From contig JAIORR010000177.1 of NCBI GenBank assembly GCA_021108055.1, positions 1-6,523 of the forward strand: DNA of 6,523 nucleotides, written 5' to 3'. Shown here one piece after another: positions 1 to 6,518 of this stretch. Under the pieces are notes generated by a model. The model did not search any database, was not told where the DNA came from, and saw only the letters and a program-made list of their open reading frames with translations. The stretch's first letter is position 1; every line of letters begins with the position of its first letter. The DNA comes from Candidatus Cloacimonadota bacterium (GTDB taxonomy: Bacteria; Cloacimonadota; Cloacimonadia; Cloacimonadales; TCS61). The position numbers and the translations under genes are program-made.

Positions 1-1556
1 ACTTCTTTTGCATAATTATCAACATGTTCCAAAGTAAGTTTACCGAGCTGCACACCTTTTTTTACACGCTCTGCAGCAAAAATTCCGGATCTTCTTCCAA
101 AAACTATAATATCGAGTTGGGAATTTCCCATTAAACGGTTTCTGCCATGAACTCCACCGGAAGATTCACCTGCAACATAAAGTCCCGGAATTGAAGTTTC
201 AGTTTTTTCGTTAATTTCCAATCCGCCGTTTTGATAATGCAGGGTAGGATAAACCAGCATCGGGTATTTCCTGATATCGATATCGAATCTCTGGAATTGA
301 CGAAGCATAGCCGGCAGATTTTTTTCGATCGTGCCTTCACCACTCATTTCTTCGATTAGCGGGCTATCTAACCAGATTCCTTTCAATCCGGAAGGGGTTG
401 TAACTCCACGGTCATTTTCACATTCACAGATGAATGCCGAAGCTTCCACATCTCTCGGCTCCAGCGGAAATACAAAAAGTTCACCATCATAATTCACAGG
501 CTGCGCACCGAGTCCGCGGATCTTTTCCGTGCAGAGGAAACCGACGATCTGCTCCGGGAAAACAGCTCCTGTGGGATGATATTGTACAGAATCCATAAAG
601 AGCAGGTTTGCTCCCGCACGATAACCCATCACCAGTCCATCGGCAGTTGCACCATAGTGGTTTGTTGTCTCAAAATTACGAATATGCAGTCTTCCAAAAC
701 CACCGGTCGCAATGATCACACTTTTTGCTTTTACAATAAAATATTCTTTTAATTCTATGTGGTAAAGGATCGCACCGGCAACCTGACCTTTGTCATCCAT
801 TATCAGTTCTGTAGCAGCAGTGTATTCCATAATATCGATCTTATCCGGTTTGTTCTGCACTTCATCTCGCAATACACGGCAGATTCCTGCTCCGGTATAA
901 TCTCGCGTAGAATGCATCCTGTTCCTGCAAGTTCCACCACCGGGTTTCACCATCATCGAACCGTCTTCTTTCTTATCGAACATCACACCGAGTTCTTCTA
1001 ACCATTTAATAGATTCCGGACCATCCATCACGAGCGCTTCCACCAATTCAGGTTTATTATCAAAGTGTCCACCGCCGATCACATCGAGATAATGCAGTCT
1101 GGGATTATCATCTTCCTGGTCTGCTGCCTGAATTCCACCCTGCGCCATCATGGAATTGGAATCTCCAAGCCGCAATTTGGTCACCAGCATAGTCTTCACA
1201 TCGAGTTTAGCAGCTTCCAGAGCTGCGGAAAGTCCGGCAGAACCGGCACCGATAACAAGCACATCGGTTTCGTAATCGATCTTTGAAAGATCGAAAGTAG
1301 CGGAGAGATTGCGAGGATAAGCTTCCAATACATCTACCACTTCGTTGATGAGCTTTTCACCTTTATTCTGCCCGATACGCAATTCTTTCAAAGCATCGGC
1401 TTTATAATCGGGATGATAAGAATTGAGAATATCCTCTCGCTCTTTTTCACCCATCGGGTCAAATACTTTTTTGCCGTATTTCCTTGCTATTTCCAGTCGT
1501 TTGGGTCGGGTTTGTTCAACTTTTTTTATAGATTCCTGCATATATTCCGGATACAT
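1..1556 (-). CDS. frdA: Fumarate reductase/succinate dehydrogenase-type flavoprotein subunit, C-terminus beyond window
   Basis: This is the FAD subunit expected to interconvert fumarate and succinate in the cytoplasm with the FeS protein encoded just upstream. I translated 518 codons with no stop; the frame runs off the left edge. The ATG at 1556-1554 follows AGGAGA and an 11-nt gap after the previous stop. Residues 1-95 form an extension before the dinucleotide fold (GAGSAG, 103-108). Residues matching the E. coli FrdA active site are present: HPTG (His327), the TE pair at 343-344, PRD (Arg368), HYQNGG (His440) and NRLMGNS (Arg474). Glu464 in AGESSGG suits FAD binding. The position of the covalent-FAD histidine (E. 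coli FrdA His44) is Asn134 in SNSMMAQGG, so FAD is probably non-covalent. L-aspartate oxidase shares this fold and lacks that histidine, but the N-terminal extension, FeS partner and hdr context favour a TfrA/FrdA-like role. The direction of catalysis cannot be read from sequence. Confidence 0.88.
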   Translation of the reverse strand, partial: MYPEYMQESIKKVEQTRPKRLEIARKYGKKVFDPMGEKEREDILNSYHPDYKADALKELRIGQNKGEKLINEVVDVLEAYPRNLSATFDLSKIDYETDVLVIGAGSAGLSAALEAAKLDVKTMLVTKLRLGDSNSMMAQGGIQAADQEDDNPRLHYLDVIGGGHFDNKPELVEALVMDGPESIKWLEELGVMFDKKEDGSMMVKPGGGTCRNRMHSTRDYTGAGICRVLRDEVQNKPDKIDIMEYTAATELIMDDKGQVAGAILYHIELKEYFIVKAKSVIIATGGFGRLHIRNFETTNHYGATADGLVMGYRAGANLLFMDSVQYHPTGAVFPEQIVGFLCTEKIRGLGAQPVNYDGELFVFPLEPRDVEASAFICECENDRGVTTPSGLKGIWLDSPLIEEMSGEGTIEKNLPAMLRQFQRFDIDIRKYPMLVYPTLHYQNGGLEINEKTETSIPGLYVAGESSGGVHGRNRLMGNSQLDIIVFGRRSGIFAAERVKKGVQLGKLTLEHVDNYAKE

Positions 1557-1560
1557 ATTT

Positions 1561-1566
1561 TCTCCT
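1561..1566 (-). promoter_or_regulatory. Ribosome binding site of the flavoprotein gene
   Basis: AGGAGA on the minus strand lies 4 nt from the ATG at 1556 and almost directly after the stop codon of the FeS subunit gene (1570-1568). It fixes the start of the flavoprotein at residue 1 of the 95-residue extension rather than at the downstream Met6, and it suggests coupled translation of the two subunits. Confidence 0.75.
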
Positions 1567-1567
1567 G

Positions 1568-2254
1568 TTATGAAATTTTAATTTCTCTTTTGTAATAGAT
1601 CTTAGATAATTCATCATGCGGCATTTCTTTAAGTTCTTTGATATCTTTATCGTATTTTCCTTCTTTGATTTCTTCTATTCTTTTTTCTAATTCAGGACTT
1701 TTCTTAGCGAGATATTTTCCATAAAGACGACGTGCCAGAGTGGCATTATCATACTGCACGATCTCGGCAGGGCAACGCATTGCACACAATCCGCAGCGAA
1801 TACAATCGAAAGAAATATCCGCAGCTTTTGCCAGGTCTCCACGAATAATTGCCTGAATATAATCCATAACCTCGATATCCTGCGGACAAGCTTTGGTGCA
1901 GGTATTACAGGAAACACATCGGAACACGGAAGGGAAAAGTTTAGTAAAAGTTCCAACATCGGGAGTCAGATCATTCAGATCATAAACCGGTTTTTCTGCC
2001 GGAACGGAAGGGATCTGTGTTATCGCCATTCCTTCCGATACAACCGTCTGACAGGCGAGTCCGCCCTTTAACTTATAATCACCTTTTTCTCTGTAAACAG
2101 TTGCACAGGCTCCACAATATCCTTCGCGGCATCCTATTCCTTGTTTCAATTGAAATCCGGCATATTCCAAAGCCATCATGATGGTAGAACCTTCCGGAAC
2201 TTCGAAAAGCTCTCCGGTTAAATAGACTTTTATCATTTTTTGTTTTTCAGCCAT
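1568..2254 (-). CDS. frdB: Fumarate reductase/succinate dehydrogenase-type iron-sulfur subunit
   Basis: This 228-residue electron-transfer subunit should carry electrons between HdrB/HdrC and the flavoprotein. Residues 1-100 are a plant-ferredoxin-like [2Fe-2S] domain with Cys42, Cys47, Cys50 and Cys68. It is followed by two C-x2-C-x2-C-x3-CP motifs (Cys113/116/119/123 and Cys151/154/157/161), predicting two [4Fe-4S] clusters. Canonical quinone-linked FrdB/SdhB has one [4Fe-4S] and one [3Fe-4S] cluster, so this protein belongs to a soluble, TfrB-like type. The last 45 residues are charged and probably helical (KRIEEIKEGKYDKDIKEL), with no membrane segment. The protein lacks the CCG-containing C-terminal half found in archaeal TfrB; hdrB just upstream supplies that module separately. 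A strong AAGGAGGA supports the first ATG rather than Met7. The gene sits 81 nt after hdrB and 11 nt before the flavoprotein gene. Confidence 0.9.
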   Translation of the reverse strand: MAEKQKMIKVYLTGELFEVPEGSTIMMALEYAGFQLKQGIGCREGYCGACATVYREKGDYKLKGGLACQTVVSEGMAITQIPSVPAEKPVYDLNDLTPDVGTFTKLFPSVFRCVSCNTCTKACPQDIEVMDYIQAIIRGDLAKAADISFDCIRCGLCAMRCPAEIVQYDNATLARRLYGKYLAKKSPELEKRIEEIKEGKYDKDIKELKEMPHDELSKIYYKREIKIS

Positions 2255-2263
2255 TATTTTTCT

Positions 2264-2271
2264 TCCTCCTT
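2264..2271 (-). promoter_or_regulatory. Strong ribosome binding site of the FeS subunit gene
   Basis: AAGGAGGA on the minus strand is the best Shine-Dalgarno match in the window and lies 9 nt before the ATG at 2254-2252. It selects Met1 over the internal Met7. It also lies inside a short upstream reading frame that ends in TAATG, overlapping this start by one base. Confidence 0.8.
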
Positions 2272-2335
2272 AAATGGTTGCAGAAGATTATCCATTAATA
2301 CTGGAGACAACACTTCACAACCAGGGATTTTTTTA

Positions 2336-3232
2336 TTATATTAATTTTTTCTTTTTTAGAATATCTTCCGTATCGATCTTATTGAATTCCAACCCGACAG
2401 CTTTTTTATCCAAACCGAGAGCAATTCCCATTAATTGGGTAAAATAAAATATCGGGATCGTCTGGAAATCGGGATTATCTTTTTTTATCTCGCTTTGACG
2501 AACATCCAAATTGAAAGCGCATAACGGACACGAAGTAATGATCGCTTCCGCTCCGTTTTTTCTGGCATCCAGGATTATTCCTTTCACAAGGTTATAAACG
2601 ATATCAACGTTATTTACAGTATGATAGCTTCCGCAACATCTACTTCCCGCATCCCAATCCACAGTTTCTGCTTTCAGAGATTTCACAAAATTTTCCAGAA
2701 TTGCTGGTGCTTCCGCATCATCGATCCCAACTTCTTTGGGTCTGAGCAGCATACAACCGTAATAGGAAGCTACTTTCAAATCTTTAAGCGGTTTCGTAAT
2801 TTTTTGTGCAAGTTTATCGAAACCCATTTCTTCCAAAATTGAAAGGAAATGAACGACCTCGATATTGCCATCATAATTTTCTTCTTCCCTGTGCATAAAA
2901 TCATTAATTTTTTGCAGATCGTCGGCTTCATTTTTCATTCGTAGATTAGATAAGCTGAGAGTATTATAGCACATTGAACACAGAGTAAGCAGTCTGTTTT
3001 CATTTTTAACGAGTCCCTGTTTATTCATTTCCTGAACTCGAATGAAATTACGAACCGGAGCAAGGTGTCTCATCAGATCATCGCTGGTTAAAGATGCCAC
3101 GACTCCACAACAATTCCAGCGGGGAAGCTCGATAAACTCAATTCCTATTTTTTTTGCAGATTCGATTGCGGACATTTCAAAATTCTGAGCTGTAGTTTTT
3201 AATGTACATCCCGGGAAATAAGGTATCTTCAT
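2336..3232 (-). CDS. hdrB: HdrB-like heterodisulfide reductase subunit B (CCG-domain protein)
   Basis: HdrB is the catalytic disulfide-reducing subunit of methanogen heterodisulfide reductase; in bacteria the substrate is usually unknown. This 298-residue protein has both CCG repeats complete: Cys9, Cys41-Cys42-Gly, Cys85 and Cys88 (TLCSMC), then Cys160 (YYGC), Cys199-Cys200-Gly and Cys235/Cys238 (SCPLC). In the family each repeat binds a non-cubane [4Fe-4S] cluster, so both sites look functional. Length and the GLDKKAVGL-type C-terminus suit full-length HdrB. The ATG at 3232 follows TAGGAG. It lies 21 nt after hdrC and precedes an FrdB-like gene. The organism is probably a bacterium without coenzymes M and B, so HdrB may relay electrons to FrdB or act on another disulfide; this is inference. 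Confidence 0.93.
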   Translation of the reverse strand: MKIPYFPGCTLKTTAQNFEMSAIESAKKIGIEFIELPRWNCCGVVASLTSDDLMRHLAPVRNFIRVQEMNKQGLVKNENRLLTLCSMCYNTLSLSNLRMKNEADDLQKINDFMHREEENYDGNIEVVHFLSILEEMGFDKLAQKITKPLKDLKVASYYGCMLLRPKEVGIDDAEAPAILENFVKSLKAETVDWDAGSRCCGSYHTVNNVDIVYNLVKGIILDARKNGAEAIITSCPLCAFNLDVRQSEIKKDNPDFQTIPIFYFTQLMGIALGLDKKAVGLEFNKIDTEDILKKKKLI

Positions 3233-3253
3233 TTATTTTCTCCTAATATCATA

Positions 3254-3658
3254 TTATCCTGTGAATTTTCTGAAACTTCCCACAACGGCTATCGTAGGTA
3301 ATTTCAAGGCTTCTTCATCACTGATCTCTTTAATATCGATTTCATCGATCGCTCCCCGCAATGTTACCTGTCTGAGCGCTTCGGAAACTTTTGAAAGATC
3401 GAGTTTGCGGGGACATCTTACCGTGCAGGTGAAGCAGGAAGCACATATCCACATTGTTTTGGAATCCATCACGCTTTCCTGTCCCAGCATTACCAAACGC
3501 ATTATCTGTGATGGGTTGATATCCATTTCACTAACGAAAGGACAACCGGCTGAACACGTTCCGCACTGTTCACAAAGAGTGATCTGCTCTCCGCTCAATT
3601 CCATTATTTTTTCAAGGAAATCAGTATCTTTATCTTTGAGTTTTATTATTTGTGCCAT
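3254..3658 (-). CDS. hdrC: HdrC-like heterodisulfide reductase subunit C, short form
   Basis: HdrC connects HdrA to HdrB through two [4Fe-4S] clusters. The 134-residue protein shows both ligand sets: Cys29/32/35/39 (CEQCGTCSAGCP) and Cys72/75/78/82 (CASCFTCTVRCP). It has no membrane helix, as expected for the soluble HdrC rather than the HdrE-linked type. Homologues that I recall are usually nearer 180-190 residues and continue past the segment equivalent to VGSFRKFTG, where this protein stops. Reading on in frame gives only a few codons before another stop, so the short tail seems genuine rather than the product of one point mutation. The start lies 11 nt after the hdrA stop with a modest AGGA upstream, suggesting coupled translation with hdrA. 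Confidence 0.92.
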   Translation of the reverse strand: MAQIIKLKDKDTDFLEKIMELSGEQITLCEQCGTCSAGCPFVSEMDINPSQIMRLVMLGQESVMDSKTMWICASCFTCTVRCPRKLDLSKVSEALRQVTLRGAIDEIDIKEISDEEALKLPTIAVVGSFRKFTG

Positions 3659-3669
3659 AAATTATTCCT

Positions 3670-6054
3670 TTATTTCTCTTTGTTTGGAAGCAACTGCTTT
3701 TTCAATTCATCTGTAATCGGCTGCATTTTATCGATCTTATCTGCAAGTTGATCGATCTCGGTAATAAATTTCATCAGATCGGCGGCGGTGAATTGTGAGA
3801 AAACCAATCTTTCAGATTCTATATTCAGTTCTTTGAGTTTCTTCTTAACTACTTTCAAATTTTTATTTGTTATCTCATTTGCCCATTCAAACCTGGAACT
3901 TTTTTCCGGGCTATCACCGATGAAAACCGCATCTGCACCTTTAGCGAACGCAAATTGTATGAGATTGGGAGTTACCCTGCTTCCACTTGGAATGCGGAGT
4001 ACTCGAATGTAATTGGTATATTTCATTTTTCTCACACCGCAGGCATCGATAAGTCTGTAAGTTGTATTATCATCTGCAAAAACAAGAATGCGTTTTTCAT
4101 TTTCTTTTTTGAATTTCAACGCTGCTTCGATCTCTGCATAAAGCTGTTTATTGGTGTAATAGTTCAAGTCGAGTGCTTCGATGGGACAGCTTTCTATGCA
4201 GGAACCACAACCGAGACACAGTGCTTCGTTCACCGCAGCTTTTCCATCTGCATTCATAGATATCGCTTTGGGAGGACACATCTCCAGGCATTTTCCGCAG
4301 CCGTCACAAATATCCTGGTGAACAAAAGCCAGAATCGGATCGAGCGGAACCTCTTTCTGAGCGAGGGTTGCTATCACTCTTGCAGCAGCGGCACTTGCCT
4401 GTGCTACAGTATCGGGAATATCTTTGGGACCTTGTGCCGTGCCAGCCAGGAATACTCCTTCCACGAGAGTATCGACAGGTTTATATTTAGGATGAGCCTC
4501 CTTGAAGAAACCATCATCACTTTTCGCCAGCTTCAAAGAATCCGCCACAATATCAGAAGATTTACTTAATTCCAATCCGTTTGCCAGAACTACAAGATCG
4601 AATTCCGTTTCGATAATATTTCGCGACAAAGTATCTTCAACTGTTATTATCACTTGTTTTGTTTCTTTATCTTCTGTGAAATGGGAAGGCTTTCCTCTGA
4701 TGAATTTAATTCCCATTTTCTGTGATCTCTTATAATATTCTTCATATCCTTTTCCAAAAGCTCTCAGATCTGTATAGAAAATATAGATGTCTGTTTCCGG
4801 TTTTGCCTGTTTTAGAAGTGAAGCAAGTTTAACGGAATACATACAGCAGACCCTGGAACAATATTCGTTGCCAACCTGCTCATCACGAGAACCCACGCAT
4901 TGCACGAATGCTACCCGTTTCCCAACTTTTCTCGGTGGTTCGGCTTCTACTATATGATCCACGATTCTTTCCATTTCCATAGCTGTTACTACGTTTTCAT
5001 ATTTTCCGTAACCAAAGACGGATTTTTCCTTTGCATCAAAAATATCATATCCCGTAGCAACTACCACACTATCTACAGCAACATTTATAATTTCTTCTTT
5101 CTGCTCAAAATCGATCACATTTTGCGGACATACTTCTGCGCATTTATTACATGAATTATCTTTGAAATGCAAACAGTTTTCAGCATCGATAAGATATTTA
5201 AAAGGAATGGCATGCGGTGCCGGAATGTAGATCGCTTCTCTTTTGATAATTCCCTGCTCCCAGTAATTCGGCTGAGTTACAGGACATACTTCCGTGCATT
5301 TATTACAACTCAGGCACAGGTCCATATTAACAGTGTCTTTAATGTAGCGGGGATGTTTTTTTACTCTTGCTTCAAAATGCAATCTGTGACCCACAATGTC
5401 TTCTATCTCCGAATTTGTATAAAGCGTTATATTCGGATGGTCAAGGATTGCAGCCATCTTTGGTGAAAGTATACAGGCAGCGCAATCTTCGGTCGGGAAA
5501 GTCTTTGTTAGTATTGCCATATTCCCGCCGATAGTGGGCAGTTTCTCGATCAGAGTCACTTTCTTGCCGGAATCAGCCAGATCAAGAGAAGTCTGAATAC
5601 CTGCAATTCCACCGCCAATGACCAAAATTTCATTTCCAAGCTGCATCTTCTTCTCTTCGAGAGGATAATTCAGTTTGGCTTTGGCAAGAGCAGCATCGAC
5701 GATATCATTTGCTTTTTCCGTAGCAATTTCCGGAATATCTTTATGAATCCAGGAACAATGTTCACGCAGGTTGGCGATTTCGAGTACGTAAGGATTCAGA
5801 CCTGCTTTTTTTAAGGTGGAACGAAATGTCTTTTCGTGAAAATGGGGTGAGCAGGAAGCAACAACTACTTTTTCCAATCCATTTTTTTTTACATCATCGA
5901 TAATTAATTTTTGTCCTGCTCCGGAACACATATGACTATTTATTTTGACCAAAATATTTTCATCATTCTTTTTTATATGTTCTGCAACACTGTTTAAATC
6001 TACAGTATTTGAAATGTTACCACCACATTGACAGAGGTAAATTCCGGTTTTCAT
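3670..6054 (-). CDS. hdrA: HdrA-like FAD/iron-sulfur subunit with C-terminal degenerate MvhD-like domain (HdrA2 type)
   Basis: HdrA is the flavin-based electron-bifurcating core of soluble Hdr complexes. In 794 residues I see an N-terminal HdrA domain (about 1-135, with LCQCGGN, Cys43 and Cys68), and a thioredoxin-reductase-like FAD fold beginning with GGGIAG (147-152) and containing DCAACILSPKM (190-200). An inserted ferredoxin segment follows (Cys247/250/253/257; Cys294/302/305/309), then the HdrA-typical CVGSRD and YCSRVCC (Cys386, 399, 403, 404). A two-cluster ferredoxin domain has Cys583/586/589/593 and Cys613/616/619/623. Residues about 651-725 resemble MvhD/FlpD, but its cluster cysteines are replaced. 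Length and domain order match HdrA-MvhD fusions such as HdrA2 of Methanosarcina acetivorans rather than the roughly 650-residue HdrA of hydrogenotrophic methanogens. It is the first gene of the operon. The ATG at 6054 has AGGAG 9 nt upstream. The ferredoxin modules are the likely contact for low-potential electrons. Confidence 0.95.
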   Translation of the reverse strand: MKTGIYLCQCGGNISNTVDLNSVAEHIKKNDENILVKINSHMCSGAGQKLIIDDVKKNGLEKVVVASCSPHFHEKTFRSTLKKAGLNPYVLEIANLREHCSWIHKDIPEIATEKANDIVDAALAKAKLNYPLEEKKMQLGNEILVIGGGIAGIQTSLDLADSGKKVTLIEKLPTIGGNMAILTKTFPTEDCAACILSPKMAAILDHPNITLYTNSEIEDIVGHRLHFEARVKKHPRYIKDTVNMDLCLSCNKCTEVCPVTQPNYWEQGIIKREAIYIPAPHAIPFKYLIDAENCLHFKDNSCNKCAEVCPQNVIDFEQKEEIINVAVDSVVVATGYDIFDAKEKSVFGYGKYENVVTAMEMERIVDHIVEAEPPRKVGKRVAFVQCVGSRDEQVGNEYCSRVCCMYSVKLASLLKQAKPETDIYIFYTDLRAFGKGYEEYYKRSQKMGIKFIRGKPSHFTEDKETKQVIITVEDTLSRNIIETEFDLVVLANGLELSKSSDIVADSLKLAKSDDGFFKEAHPKYKPVDTLVEGVFLAGTAQGPKDIPDTVAQASAAAARVIATLAQKEVPLDPILAFVHQDICDGCGKCLEMCPPKAISMNADGKAAVNEALCLGCGSCIESCPIEALDLNYYTNKQLYAEIEAALKFKKENEKRILVFADDNTTYRLIDACGVRKMKYTNYIRVLRIPSGSRVTPNLIQFAFAKGADAVFIGDSPEKSSRFEWANEITNKNLKVVKKKLKELNIESERLVFSQFTAADLMKFITEIDQLADKIDKMQPITDELKKQLLPNKEK

Positions 6055-6063
6055 ATTATGGAG

Positions 6064-6068
6064 CTCCT
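6064..6068 (-). promoter_or_regulatory. Ribosome binding site of hdrA
   Basis: AGGAG on the minus strand, within AAAAGGAGCTCC, lies 9 nt before the ATG at 6054-6052. The position is ideal and supports this start for the first gene of the operon. Confidence 0.8.
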
Positions 6069-6204
6069 TTTATGTGTATGTGAATTTCTAATAGTTTCGG
6101 GAATATTATTTTTTAACTTGAATTTGTTATTTGTTAATACAAAAGATACAATTTGATTATTGGTAAAAGAGTAAAAATCTTTTATCACCTAATCCCCTTA
6201 TTCT

Positions 6205-6221
6205 TTGGAAGAATCTTCCAA
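6205..6221. repeat. 17-bp palindrome, possible operator
   Basis: TTGGAAGA and TCTTCCAA are perfect 8-bp inverted arms around one central base, about 150 bp upstream of the hdrA start. A dyad of this size near the first gene of an operon is typical of a dimeric repressor or activator site. Read as RNA on the plus strand it forms a 6-bp stem with a 5-nt loop followed by seven T residues, so a weak rho-independent terminator for rightward transcription is the alternative. No plus-strand gene ends nearby. Confidence 0.4.
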
Positions 6222-6245
6222 TTTTTTTAAAAAAAATAAAGTCGA

Positions 6246-6272
6246 ACGATAATGAGTAACTCTATATGTCAA
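6246..6272 (-). promoter_or_regulatory. Possible sigma-70-type promoter for the hdr operon
   Basis: The minus strand has a perfect TTGACA at 6272-6267 and a partial -10 (TATCGT) at 6251-6246. The spacer is only 15 nt, shorter than the usual 17, and the -10 matches four of six bases. If used, it would give a leader of about 185 nt before hdrA that includes the 17-bp palindrome. The stretch between 6060 and 6180 is so AT-rich that a nearer promoter with weaker boxes cannot be excluded. Confidence 0.25.
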
Positions 6273-6343
6273 GCGATAAATATTTATGGTTAAATTTACA
6301 ATTGAAAAATGTTTATTTTTCAGATATTTAGAAAATTTGTTAA

Positions 6344-6363
6344 ATTAAAAAAGCTTTTTTAAT
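6344..6363. repeat. 20-bp perfect AT-rich palindrome
   Basis: ATTAAAAAAGCTTTTTTAAT reads the same on both strands, with GC only at the centre. It could be a protein-binding dyad or a curved A-tract element; because it is built of A and T runs, chance is a real possibility. Confidence 0.4.
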
Positions 6364-6464
6364 AAAGCAATATTTATTTTCCCGGAATTAAAAGAAAACA
6401 CTGAAAAATATTTCCACTGCCGAAAATAACAGGTACAATTTCAAGTTGATATTCTTATGATCAT

Positions 6465-6518
6465 AACTTTCCGAAACTTACTTTTAGAGATTTTCTCTGA
6501 CGGAAGTTTCGTAAAGTT
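6465..6518. repeat. 54-nt nested inverted repeat (REP-like or structured element)
   Basis: The left arm AACTTTCCGAAACTT (6465-6479) and right arm AAGTTTCGTAAAGTT (6504-6518) pair at 14 of 15 positions. The 24-nt loop contains a second perfect stem, AGAGA/TCTCT (6486-6490 and 6494-6498), around TTT. The result is a long, compound hairpin on either strand. It is not followed by a clear T run within the window, so I do not call it a terminator. A dispersed palindromic repeat, or a structured leader or trailer of a neighbouring gene beyond the right edge, would fit. Confidence 0.5.

Noticed and set aside
759..1286. Short plus-strand frames within the left third
   Set aside because: They are antisense to the flavoprotein gene, which reads open without a stop from 1556 to the edge and keeps all active-site motifs.
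1..1556. L-aspartate oxidase (NadB) as identity of the flavoprotein
   Set aside because: The fold and active site are shared and the covalent-FAD histidine is also absent in NadB, but the 95-residue extension and coupling to an FrdB-like FeS gene within an hdr operon fit a fumarate reductase type better.
2336..2340. Frameshift truncating HdrB near its A-rich 3' end
   Set aside because: The HdrB C-terminus ends at the usual place for the family, and the sequence after the stop does not extend a recognisable HdrB tail.
3261..3716. 151-codon open frame on the plus strand
   Set aside because: It is antisense to hdrC and the end of hdrA, has low-complexity Ser/Ile-rich translation and lacks a ribosome binding site.
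3955..4569. 204-codon open frame on the plus strand
   Set aside because: It lies wholly antisense to hdrA, whose protein motifs are unmistakable. The translation has no recognisable domain and is rich in Cys, Phe and His, as expected from a reverse-frame shadow.
6205..6228. Rho-independent terminator on the plus strand
   Set aside because: The stem is only 6 bp with two GC pairs, and no plus-strand gene ends upstream. I kept it as a possible operator instead.
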